This document shows, piece after piece, positions 1 through 5,173 of a stretch of DNA of 5,430 nt. Each line of letters begins with the position of its first letter. Position 1 is the first letter of the stretch. The DNA is from Natrinema soli (GTDB lineage Archaea; Halobacteriota; Halobacteria; Halobacteriales; Natrialbaceae), in the NCBI RefSeq assembly GCF_028618695.1, contig NZ_JAQIVI010000732.1:1-5430 (forward strand), in the 5' to 3' direction. The notes beneath the pieces were generated by a model. It was not told the origin of the DNA. It made no database searches and saw only the letters and a program-made list of their open reading frames with translations. Made by a program: the position numbers and the translations under genes.

Positions 1-171
1 GGCGTCGGGTGCAGCGTCGCGGGCGAGCCGCGTCGCGTCGCCGGCTTCCTCGGTCTTTCGAACCTCGAAACCGTGCTGGTCCGCGAGCGAGACGACGGTG
101 TCGACGTGGTCCCCGCTCCCGCTGACGGGGTTGCAGACGAGCACGCGCTCGCTCGTCTCCGCAGATGCCAT
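1..171 (-). CDS. Diacylglycerol kinase-family lipid kinase, N-terminal fragment
   Basis: This is the first 57 codons of a minus-strand gene that runs off the left edge. The translation begins MASAETSERVLVCNPVSGSG. Residues 10-20 form a hydrophobic strand followed by NPVSGSG (14-20), which matches the NPxSGxG nucleotide-binding loop at the start of the diacylglycerol kinase catalytic domain (YegS/sphingosine-kinase-like superfamily). These enzymes transfer phosphate from a nucleotide to a lipid alcohol on the cytoplasmic side of the membrane. The later GGDGT catalytic motif lies outside the window, so the substrate cannot be judged. The start at 171 is chosen because a T-rich element (minus strand, 197-200) sits 26-29 bases upstream, the distance expected for a leaderless haloarchaeal transcript. 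An in-frame ATG at 183 would add MGCS and is less likely. The gene is divergent from the PHP gene. Family call is fairly secure; exact function is not. Confidence 0.75.
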   Translation of the reverse strand, partial: MASAETSERVLVCNPVSGSGDHVDTVVSLADQHGFEVRKTEEAGDATRLARDAAPDA

Positions 172-225
172 ACTGCAGCCCATGCCGGCCGCACGCAAAA
201 GGATCTGCCCGGCGTTTGCCCCAGT
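172..225. promoter_or_regulatory. Shared divergent promoter with one central A4/T4 box
   Basis: These 54 bases separate the two divergent starts. The only A/T run is AAAA at 197-200. Its centre, 198.5, is exactly midway between the first base of the kinase start (171) and of the PHP start (226), so it is about 27 bases from both. On the plus strand it reads GCAAAAGG, on the minus strand CCTTTTGC. No Shine-Dalgarno-like GGAGG precedes either start, which fits leaderless mRNAs. The element is a poor TATA box in sequence, so promoter strength is likely low. Confidence 0.45.
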
Positions 226-948
226 ATGTACACGGTCGACCTCCACGCGCACACGCGATTCTTCCACGGTCGCCGAGGGATCGGCGACCGGTTCGACCCG
301 CTCGGCGTCCGACTGCTCACCGAGGTGGCCGAGCGCCGCGGCCTCGACGGGATCGCGACGACGAATCACGACTACTACACGGCGTTCGATCCCTCCCCCG
401 ACGTCGAGACGCTGCCGGGGATCGAGATCACGACCGACCGCGGCCACGTCCTCGTCGTCGGCCCGGATCCGCCGACGGCGACGAAACCGGGCGCGCTCTC
501 CCCCGAGGAGGCCGTCGCGCTGGCCCACGATCGGGACTGTGCCGCCATCGTCGCCCACCCCTTCCGGAACAGCACGGTGCGCGAACTCGACGACGTCCCC
601 TTCGATGCGATCGAGGTCAACGGCAAACACCCGCGCTCGAGGCCGCTCGTCGAGCAGTTGGCGGGCGACCGCGATCTGCCGCTGATCGGCGGGAGCGACG
701 CCCACTACCCCTTCGAGGTGGGTCGGGCGTATACGGTCGTCGAGGCTGATCGGCTCACGCCCGAGTCGGTCGTCGACGCGATCCGCGACGGCCGCGTGAG
801 CGCGCGCGTCTCGACGTCCGGATTCGATGGCCTGCTGCGGCGGGGATACCGGGCGATCCACAACCGAAAGCAGGTGATCGACGCGATCGAGCGGCCGACC
901 CCGGGAGTCGGGAAACCCCCCGGTGAGGAAGAGGAACTCGAACAGTAA
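226..948 (+). CDS. PHP-domain metal-dependent phosphoesterase
   Basis: This 240-residue cytoplasmic protein belongs to the PHP (polymerase and histidinol phosphatase) superfamily, whose members hydrolyse phosphoesters with a multinuclear metal site. The expected ligand motifs appear in order: DLHAHT at 5-10 (His7, His9), NHD at 47-49, GIEI at 65-68 (Glu67), GHVLVVG with His74, AHP with His111, and GSDAH at 156-160 (Asp158, His160). The C-terminal part (about 175-220) looks like the PHP-associated tail found in small archaeal members, and the last 10 residues are acidic. The frame is open back to 73, but the start at 226 is preferred because the PHP strand begins immediately (MYTVDLHAHT) and the promoter spacing fits. 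Related proteins include TrpH-type nucleases/phosphatases, but the physiological substrate cannot be read from sequence. It is divergent from the lipid kinase and convergent with the Lrp gene. Confidence 0.85.
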   Translation: MYTVDLHAHTRFFHGRRGIGDRFDPLGVRLLTEVAERRGLDGIATTNHDYYTAFDPSPDVETLPGIEITTDRGHVLVVGPDPPTATKPGALSPEEAVALAHDRDCAAIVAHPFRNSTVRELDDVPFDAIEVNGKHPRSRPLVEQLAGDRDLPLIGGSDAHYPFEVGRAYTVVEADRLTPESVVDAIRDGRVSARVSTSGFDGLLRRGYRAIHNRKQVIDAIERPTPGVGKPPGEEEELEQ

Positions 949-965
949 CGCGCTCTCCGTCGCAG

Positions 966-998
966 CCGATCGATCGCCCGTCACCGCATATCGATCGG
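966..998. terminator. Hairpin between convergent PHP and Lrp genes
   Basis: CCGATCGAT (966-974) and ATCGATCGG (990-998) form a perfect 9-base inverted repeat around a 15-base loop. It lies 18 bases after the PHP stop and 27 bases beyond the Lrp stop. On the plus strand a short TTTT run follows at 1023-1026, right at the Lrp stop codon. A two-way terminator or mRNA 3'-end structure is the simplest reading, but archaeal termination depends mainly on T tracts, which are weak here. Confidence 0.35.
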
Positions 999-1024
999 GT
1001 GCCCGTAGCGGTAGACGACCTGTT

Positions 1025-1438
1025 TTAGCCGAGTTCCTCGTCCAGAATCAGCCGCGTCTTCGTGCTCACGACCTCCTCCTGATCCCGTGCTTTCGTGATC
1101 AGATCGTTGACCCCGCGCGTGTCCGCGGCGTCGACCACGAGCACGACGTCCTGCTCGCCCGAGACCATCCAGACGAAGTCGACCTCGTCCCACTCGGCCA
1201 TCCGCTCGGAGACGCCCTTGGTGTCGACGTCGACCGCGACGCTGATCTCGAGCATCGCCTGGACGTTGCCGGTCCGGGTCGAAATCGTGAAGCGTTCGAT
1301 GACGTCGTCGTCCATCATCCGCTCGACGCGATTGCGGACGGTCCCCTCGCTCGTCTCGACCTCGTCGGCGATCTCGGTGTACGGTGTCCGGGCGTCTCGC
1401 CGGAGGATATCGAGGATCTGTCGGTCCAGGTCGTCCAT
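1025..1438 (-). CDS. Lrp/AsnC-family transcriptional regulator
   Basis: This 137-residue protein has the standard Lrp/AsnC layout and length. An N-terminal winged helix-turn-helix covers about residues 1-50 (MDDLDRQILDILRRDAR, then TEIADEVETSEGTVRNRVER as turn and recognition helix). A RAM ligand-binding and oligomerisation domain covers about 60-137, with the conserved Gly94 and Asp97 in VSGEQDVVLVV. Such proteins form dimers to octamers that bind 15-base dyads and often respond to amino acids. The gene is transcribed away from carA, and the 102-base gap holds two matching dyads, so autoregulation and control of carA are the natural hypothesis. The start at 1438 gives the canonical family N-terminus. 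I recall that haloarchaeal genomes keep an Lrp-type gene beside carA (a Trh-type gene in Halobacterium), but I cannot verify the orthology here. The effector is unknown. Confidence 0.9.
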   Translation of the reverse strand: MDDLDRQILDILRRDARTPYTEIADEVETSEGTVRNRVERMMDDDVIERFTISTRTGNVQAMLEISVAVDVDTKGVSERMAEWDEVDFVWMVSGEQDVVLVVDAADTRGVNDLITKARDQEEVVSTKTRLILDEELG

Positions 1439-1474
1439 GGAGATGCGGACCTACGTGTGACTCGCACTTACCGA

Positions 1475-1489
1475 TTACGAAAATCGTAA
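1475..1489. promoter_or_regulatory. Perfect 15-bp dyad, candidate Lrp operator (site 1)
   Basis: TTACG-AAAAT-CGTAA is a 5-5-5 architecture with perfect arms (6-base arms around AAA). This is the geometry of archaeal Lrp-family sites such as TTGYA-W5-TRCAA described for Sulfolobus Ss-LrpB. Its centre (1482) is 44 bases upstream of the Lrp start, where the BRE/TATA of that gene would lie, and 59 bases upstream of the carA start, just above the carA BRE. Binding could therefore repress the regulator and activate or modulate carA. Confidence 0.6.
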
Positions 1490-1497
1490 CTGAGCTT

Positions 1498-1517
1498 CGA
1501 AGACAACACTTATGATG
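1498..1517 (+). promoter_or_regulatory. carA core promoter (BRE and TATA box)
   Basis: CGAAGACA (from 1498) resembles a haloarchaeal BRE and is followed by a TATA-like ACTTATGA at 1508-1515. The box is centred about 29 bases before the carA ATG at 1541, so transcription should begin at or within a few bases of the start codon (leaderless). No Shine-Dalgarno sequence is seen. Confidence 0.55.
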
Positions 1518-1526
1518 GTCCATCCG

Positions 1527-1541
1527 ATACGTAGATCGTAA
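1527..1541. promoter_or_regulatory. Second Lrp-like dyad over the carA start (site 2)
   Basis: ATACG-TAGAT-CGTAA repeats site 1 with one arm mismatch. Extended, CCGATACG...ATCGTAA here mirrors CCGATTACG...ATCGTAA at 1471-1489. It covers the predicted transcription start and the first base of the carA ATG. The two dyad centres (1482 and 1534) are 52 bases apart, about five turns of B-DNA, so both sites face the same side of the helix. Occupancy here should block carA initiation. Confidence 0.45.
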
Positions 1542-2620
1542 TGACGGAAGCCTACGTCGCACTGGAAGGCGGCCACGTACTCGAGGGACGTGGTCGTGCG
1601 TCAGGAACGGCTCGCGGCGAAATCGTATTCACTACAGCGTACACGGGCTACGAGGAGAGTCTGACCGACCCCTCCTACGAGGAGCAGATTCTCACGTTTT
1701 CCTACCCGCTGATCGGTAACTACGGCGTCCGAGAGGAGCGCTTCGAGGACGACCGCGTCCACCCGCGCGCCGTGCTCGCGAAGGAACTCACCGAGGACGT
1801 CGTCGACTGGCTCGCGAGCGAGGATGTCCCGGCGGTCGACCACCTCGACACGCGCGAGGTCGTCACCGACATCCGCGACGGCGGCGCGATGAAGTGCGGC
1901 ATCGCCGTTGGCGAGGACGTCACTGAGGAGGACGCGCTGGCCGAACTCGAGCAGTGCAAGGCCATGAGCGACCACACCGATATCGGCGCACAGGTCAGCG
2001 TCGACGAGTCGGTCGTCCACGGCGAAGCGAACGACGGCGAGACGGTCGCCCTGATCGACTGCGGCGCGAAGGGGTCGATCGTCGACTCGCTGCTCGAGCG
2101 CGACGCGACCGTGCACGTGTTCCCCTACGACGCGACCGTCGCCGACGTTGAGGCCGTCGGCCCCGACGTCCTGTTCATCTCGAACGGCCCCGGCGACCCG
2201 GTCAACTTCGGCCAGGCGATCTCCCTCGTCGAGGCGTTCGTCGAGGACACGCCGGTCGCCGGCATCTGTCTCGGCCAGCAGATCGTCGCCGAAGCGCTCG
2301 GCGGCTCCACCGAGAAGATGACCTTCGGTCACCGCGGCGTCAACCAGCCCGTCCTCGACCTCGAGTCCGGACAGGTCGTCATGACCACGCAGAACCACGG
2401 CTACACCGTCGCCGAACCCGGCGAGCACCTCGAGGTCACGCAGATCAACGTCAACGACGACACGCCCGAGGGCATCGACGGCATCGAATACGACGTTATC
2501 ACCCGCCAGTACCACCCCGAAGCGAATCCCGGCCCCGAAGACACCCTCGACTTCTTCGACGACGTGCTCGCCATGGCTTCCGGGCGAGCGGACGCGCAAG
2601 CGGTGCCGGCCGACGACTGA
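1541..2620 (+). CDS. carA: Carbamoyl-phosphate synthase small subunit (glutaminase)
   Basis: This subunit of 359 residues, normal for CarA, hydrolyses glutamine and channels ammonia to CarB to make carbamoyl phosphate for arginine and pyrimidine synthesis. The N-terminal CPSase small-subunit domain (about 1-145) has AYTGYEESLTDPSYEEQI and SYPLIGNYG (54-62). The class I glutamine amidotransferase domain (about 167-345) has SNGPGDP (214-220), the nucleophile Cys243 in GICLGQQ, QNHGY (284-288), and His325/Glu327 in QYHPEANPGP. The Cys-to-His spacing of 82 is close to the 84 of the E. coli enzyme, so the triad is complete. Two positions that are His in E. coli motifs are Gln here (GICLGQQ for GICLGHQ; GVNQPV for GGNHPV). 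The gene stands alone: the next gene is convergent and carB is not in the window. The start is fixed by the N-terminal strand and promoter spacing. Confidence 0.97.
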   Translation: MTEAYVALEGGHVLEGRGRASGTARGEIVFTTAYTGYEESLTDPSYEEQILTFSYPLIGNYGVREERFEDDRVHPRAVLAKELTEDVVDWLASEDVPAVDHLDTREVVTDIRDGGAMKCGIAVGEDVTEEDALAELEQCKAMSDHTDIGAQVSVDESVVHGEANDGETVALIDCGAKGSIVDSLLERDATVHVFPYDATVADVEAVGPDVLFISNGPGDPVNFGQAISLVEAFVEDTPVAGICLGQQIVAEALGGSTEKMTFGHRGVNQPVLDLESGQVVMTTQNHGYTVAEPGEHLEVTQINVNDDTPEGIDGIEYDVITRQYHPEANPGPEDTLDFFDDVLAMASGRADAQAVPADD

Positions 2621-2852
2621 TCGACGGCCACTCATTCCGTGACACTGATTTCTACTGCCACCGACTAGCGGCGGCTGTCGACCGCGGTCGGATGGTCGTT
2701 CGTAGAACGGAGAAAATCGATGCTCGAGCGGTGACGACGTCGACGGAAAGCCCGCGGAGCCCTCCCCGACGACGGAGACATCGGCATCGTAATTCGCGCT
2801 CTCAGCGCTCGCTGCTGTCCGTTACACTCTATCGACCCCCTCGTCTCGGGAC
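2621..2852. other. Convergent intergenic region after carA
   Basis: This is 232 bases between two stop codons, with no credible gene. It contains a 12-base perfect palindrome CGACCGCGGTCG (2679-2690), a small hairpin CGTTC-GTA-GAACG (2697-2709) and a small hairpin GCGCT-CTC-AGCGC (2796-2808). On the minus strand a T-rich run, TTTTCTCC at about 2711-2718, follows the binding-protein gene at some distance and could serve its termination. The carA side has only a weak ATTTCT at 2648-2653. None of these is strongly diagnostic. Confidence 0.4.
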
Positions 2853-4037
2853 TCACTCCCCATCGTCGCTTCCACTGGTGACGATGCTCGCAACTCGGTC
2901 GCGATCGAACAGCTGTTCGTCCGTCGGAATCTCCGGGTACGGGTCGCCCGATTCGTAGCCGGGCCACTCGCCGAACCGGTCGGGGTAGAGCTGCTTGGCG
3001 GTCATCTCGAGCTGGAAGAGGTTCATGATCGGGCCCTGATAGCGCATGCCGCTGGCGAGGACCCGGTCGTTTTGCACTGCCGTCAGTTCGCTGCCGGCGG
3101 AGTGCGATTCCATCCGCTCGCGGACGTCCTCGATGGCGTACGTCGGCGTGATTCCCCAGAGGTGGAGAATGACGTCCGGATCCGCGTCGAGCATCGTCTC
3201 GTAGTTGACGGTCCCCCAGTCGCCCGACCACTCCACGTCGGCGAGCGCGTCGCGGGCACCGAGCGGCCGCGTTTCCGCCTGCCAGAAGCCGGGCGTGTTG
3301 AGGTTGTACGTGTAGAAGACGCCGTCGCCCAGCGTGGCGCGTGCGACCGTCGGCCGCTCGCTCTCGGGCGGCAGGTTCGACTCGATCTCCGACATCGTTT
3401 CCTCGTAGACGCCCTCGAGCGCCTCGTAGCGCTCTCGTTCTTGAAAGACGGCCGCGACCTTCTCGAAGAGTTCCCAGAGGGTGTAGTACTCGTAGCTGTC
3501 GGCGTAGGCCGGGGCCGGGTCGCTGTGAACGCCGCTGTGATAGCTGCCGACCCACGGGCCGACCGTGTCTGCGATCCCGTCGACGGTCGATTCGTCCCAA
3601 TCGTCCTGAGTCGTCAGCACGTACGACGGGTCGAGGAAGTGAACGTCGCTATCGTAGTCGTAGAGTTCCTCCTCCGTCACACCGTCCTCGAGCGGGTTCT
3701 CCAGGTCTTCCCAGTCGAAGGAGACGCCCTCGAGTCGCTCGTAGAACTTGTTCATCGTCGACCCCGACATCTCCGGGGCGTGCAGCGAGTTCACGGCGTC
3801 ACCGTGACCGAGCGCGACCGCCATGTCGGCGTAGTGCGCGAAGGTGACCAGCGCGTCCTCGGGGACGGCGTCGAGTTCGATTTCACCCATCGGTGCCATC
3901 GACACCGTATACGAGCCGTTTCCGTCCTCCGAGTTCCCGTCCCCGCCGAGACAGCCGGCCAGCGCTGCGCTCCCGGCCGCGATCCCCCCCGTCACGAACG
4001 CCCGTCGACTTCGAACGAACTGCCGCGTCGATTCCAT
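2853..4037 (-). CDS. Tat-exported lipoprotein, iron/siderophore-type ABC substrate-binding protein
   Basis: This 394-residue protein captures a substrate outside the membrane for an ABC importer. The N-terminus has a twin-arginine motif SRRAFV (10-15), a hydrophobic stretch to about 28 and lipobox LAGC with lipidated Cys29, then a Gly/Ser/Asp linker. The mature part fits a FecB/BtuF-like (class III) binding protein: a first lobe with ALVTFAHYADMAVALGHGD (62-80) and DSDVHFLDPSYVL (129-141), a helical connector rich in charged residues (about 185-222), and a second lobe with GDGVFYTY (237-244) and DADPDVILHLWGI (284-296). DxDV/PDVI stretches preceding a ligand-pocket strand are typical of the family. 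The promoter carries DtxR-like sites, so ferric siderophore or haem is the best ligand guess; cobalamin is an alternative. Permease and ATPase genes are not seen on either side within the window. The start is set by the signal peptide and by TATA spacing of about 27. Confidence 0.85.
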   Translation of the reverse strand: MESTRQFVRSRRAFVTGGIAAGSAALAGCLGGDGNSEDGNGSYTVSMAPMGEIELDAVPEDALVTFAHYADMAVALGHGDAVNSLHAPEMSGSTMNKFYERLEGVSFDWEDLENPLEDGVTEEELYDYDSDVHFLDPSYVLTTQDDWDESTVDGIADTVGPWVGSYHSGVHSDPAPAYADSYEYYTLWELFEKVAAVFQERERYEALEGVYEETMSEIESNLPPESERPTVARATLGDGVFYTYNLNTPGFWQAETRPLGARDALADVEWSGDWGTVNYETMLDADPDVILHLWGITPTYAIEDVRERMESHSAGSELTAVQNDRVLASGMRYQGPIMNLFQLEMTAKQLYPDRFGEWPGYESGDPYPEIPTDEQLFDRDRVASIVTSGSDDGE

Positions 4038-4042
4038 GTGGT

Positions 4043-4056
4043 TTAGGCACGCCTAA
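4043..4056. promoter_or_regulatory. DtxR-family-like iron operator, perfect dyad
   Basis: TTAGGC-AC-GCCTAA is a perfect 14-base inverted repeat. The TTAGG arms match the core of DtxR/IdeR-type iron boxes, and haloarchaea use DtxR-family iron regulators (Idr/SirR type). It ends 6 bases before the ATG at 4037 on the minus strand and lies between the TATA box and the predicted transcription start, a classic repressor position. It supports derepression of the binding protein when iron is scarce. Confidence 0.7.
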
Positions 4057-4057
4057 C

Positions 4058-4075
4058 AATTGTAAAAAGCGTTCG
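4058..4075 (-). promoter_or_regulatory. Core promoter of the binding-protein gene
   Basis: On the minus strand CGAACGC (4069-4075, BRE-like) is followed by TTTTTACAATT (4058-4068, TATA-like). The TATA centre is about 26 bases from the ATG at 4037, giving a leaderless or near-leaderless transcript. The upstream T run may also help end transcripts coming from the SIMPL gene. Confidence 0.6.
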
Positions 4076-4078
4076 GTT

Positions 4079-4092
4079 TTAGGCGCACCAAA
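4079..4092. promoter_or_regulatory. Second, imperfect TTAGGC operator upstream of the TATA box
   Basis: TTAGGCGCACCAAA has one exact TTAGGC arm. The other arm fits RCCTAA at five of six positions. Its centre is 36 bases from that of the perfect dyad, so the two sites flank BRE and TATA. The plus-strand AAAAAT at 4090-4095 reads as a T5 run on the minus strand and is also a plausible terminator for the SIMPL gene. Confidence 0.45.
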
Positions 4093-4177
4093 AATCGCTG
4101 TTGTGACACGACCGCACCGCTCAGACTCGAACGTCACCGAGCCGCCGTCGCGGACGTCGGTGTCGTGCCCTCGCCGG

Positions 4178-4966
4178 TCACGCCGCGAACGCGTACGTGA
4201 CCGTCACGCTGGCGCTGACGCTGACCGGCTCCGCGTCGATCTCCGTCGGCGGTGCCTCACCACTGGCCGCATCGTCGGTGGCCGCGGTTTCGCGCCGAAC
4301 CGAATGCACCTGTACGTCGCCGGTCGTGACGGCCGTCGTCCCCTCGAGTTCGACCTCGCGGTTGTCGGCGATGTGGGACGCCTCGTCGTCGGCGTTCGAA
4401 AGCGCCGCGTCGATCGCGTCCTTCCGAAGTTCGGACCGCGTCTCCTTTTTCAGCGTGAAGCTCACGTACCCCACGTCGTCCGCACCGGCCTCGACCGCGC
4501 CGTCGATGACCTCACCGACGCGGTCGACGTCGGCGACGGTCACCTCGAACGAGTGCGTCCCCTCGAACCCGTCGTCCGCTCGGCCGTGCGCCTGGTGGAC
4601 ACGGTACTGTCCCTCCTCGACGTTCTCCTCGGGGATTCCGAGGTCGTCGAACGCTGCACGAAGCGCTTCGGCACCGCTCGAGAGCGCATCGGTGACGCCC
4701 TCGGCGCTCTCGCCGGCCGCCTCGACGCCGAGGCTGACGACCGCCTGGTCCGGTTCCGTTTCCACTTCGCCACTGGCGCTAACCGTAATTTCGCCGTCCG
4801 CGTCGGTCGCGCTGGATTCCGATTCGGGAGTGGTGTCCGAATCCGATCCGGGTTCGTCGTCCGGTCCCGTTTCGGTGTCGCCGCTACTGAGCGGGCTTCC
4901 CGCACAGCCCGCCATCGCTGTCGTTAACCCGATACTCGAGGCCGCGAGGAACTGTCGTCGGTCCAT
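4178..4966 (-). CDS. Tat-exported SIMPL-domain (DUF541) lipoprotein
   Basis: This 262-residue precursor starts with MDRRQFLAASSIG, a twin-arginine motif (Arg3-Arg4), a short hydrophobic segment and lipobox MAGC with Cys21. A low-complexity acidic linker (about 27-58, rich in Asp, Glu, Ser, Thr) should hold the domain away from the membrane. From 59 the SIMPL/DUF541 fold follows: the signature strand EITVSASGEVETEPDQAVVSLGV is split over 59-81, helix 90-108, strand pair 134-144, and KKETRSELRKDAIDAALSNAD (173-193) before the C-terminal strands ending in VSVSASVTVTYAFA. The bacterial relatives include oligomeric envelope proteins such as Brucella BP26, but the function is unsettled. The gene has its own TATA box and is followed, after 140 bases with a new promoter, by the binding-protein gene on the same strand, so co-transcription is unlikely. 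Family call is confident; role is unknown. Confidence 0.9.
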   Translation of the reverse strand: MDRRQFLAASSIGLTTAMAGCAGSPLSSGDTETGPDDEPGSDSDTTPESESSATDADGEITVSASGEVETEPDQAVVSLGVEAAGESAEGVTDALSSGAEALRAAFDDLGIPEENVEEGQYRVHQAHGRADDGFEGTHSFEVTVADVDRVGEVIDGAVEAGADDVGYVSFTLKKETRSELRKDAIDAALSNADDEASHIADNREVELEGTTAVTTGDVQVHSVRRETAATDDAASGEAPPTEIDAEPVSVSASVTVTYAFAA

Positions 4967-4989
4967 AGGTGATCGACCGCCGGAGACGG

Positions 4990-4997
4990 GAATAAAC
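4990..4997 (-). promoter_or_regulatory. TATA box of the SIMPL lipoprotein gene
   Basis: The minus strand reads GTTTATTC here. The TTTATT core (4991-4996) is centred 27-28 bases before the ATG at 4966, as expected for a leaderless haloarchaeal gene. This also supports the chosen start. Confidence 0.6.
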
Positions 4998-5006
4998 CCA
5001 CCCCAA

Positions 5007-5026
5007 GCTCAAACGGCCCTTTGAGC
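5007..5026. promoter_or_regulatory. 7-bp hairpin/dyad upstream of the SIMPL promoter
   Basis: GCTCAAA and TTTGAGC flank a 6-base CGGCCC spacer. The dyad lies 41-60 bases upstream of the SIMPL start, just beyond its BRE position, so it could be a regulator site. I do not recognise the motif, and a chance hairpin is possible. Confidence 0.3.
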
Positions 5027-5097
5027 CTCGAGCGGCGTCGCCGGAGTCGACGAGGTTCGGGGAACCGGATGGGTCTGCGCCGGGCGATCGAACTATC

Positions 5098-5173
5098 GTA
5101 GCCACTGAAACGATTTACATACTGATCGAACAGCTGTCATACGATCAGGTGTGCGGTGACTGTCAGTGGCTAC
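5098..5173. repeat. Nested concentric inverted repeat of 76 bp
   Basis: The outer arms GTAGCCACTGA (5098-5108) and TCAGTGGCTAC (5163-5173) are perfect 11-base complements. Inside them CTGATCG (5122-5128) and CGATCAG (5142-5148) are perfect 7-base complements. Both pairs share nearly the same centre (5135.5 and 5135), and ACAGCTGT (5130-5137) lies in the loop. TATC sits immediately outside both outer arms (5094-5097 and 5174-5177), like a short target duplication. It could be a small MITE-like element, a large operator or an RNA fold. No transposase is present. Confidence 0.5.
5105..5121 (+). promoter_or_regulatory. Strong-looking plus-strand promoter
   Basis: CTGAAAC (5105-5111, BRE-like) is followed by TTTACATA (5114-5121, TATA-like). 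This is the best BRE/TATA pair in the window. The predicted start of transcription is about 5143-5149, beside the GTG at 5149 and inside the inner dyad 5122-5148, so a bound regulator there would block initiation. Confidence 0.6.

Noticed and set aside
172..183. Alternative kinase start at 183 (adds MGCS)
   Set aside because: The A/T element is then too close (14-17 bases) for a normal TATA distance, and no Shine-Dalgarno is seen. It cannot be fully excluded.
73..225. N-terminal extension of the PHP protein to an upstream start
   Set aside because: It overlaps the kinase gene and adds 51 residues unlike the family. The PHP strand starts directly at 226.
1601..2635. Long open frame opposite carA
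   Set aside because: It is an antisense shadow caused by GC-rich codons. Its translation is Val/Asp/Arg-rich low complexity without motifs.
2679..2690. 12-bp palindrome CGACCGCGGTCG as an operator
   Set aside because: It lies between two convergent genes, away from any promoter. GC-rich palindromes arise easily by chance here.
2665..3600. Long minus-strand frame overlapping the binding protein
   Set aside because: It is another frame of the same strand, Arg/Gly-rich and without a domain, while the binding-protein frame has a signal peptide and fold.
3072..4046. Plus-strand open frame of 324 codons
   Set aside because: It is an antisense shadow of the binding-protein gene and has no recognisable motif.
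3893..4927. Plus-strand open frame of 344 codons
   Set aside because: It runs antisense through the iron promoter and the SIMPL gene, with Arg/Val-rich composition typical of a shadow.
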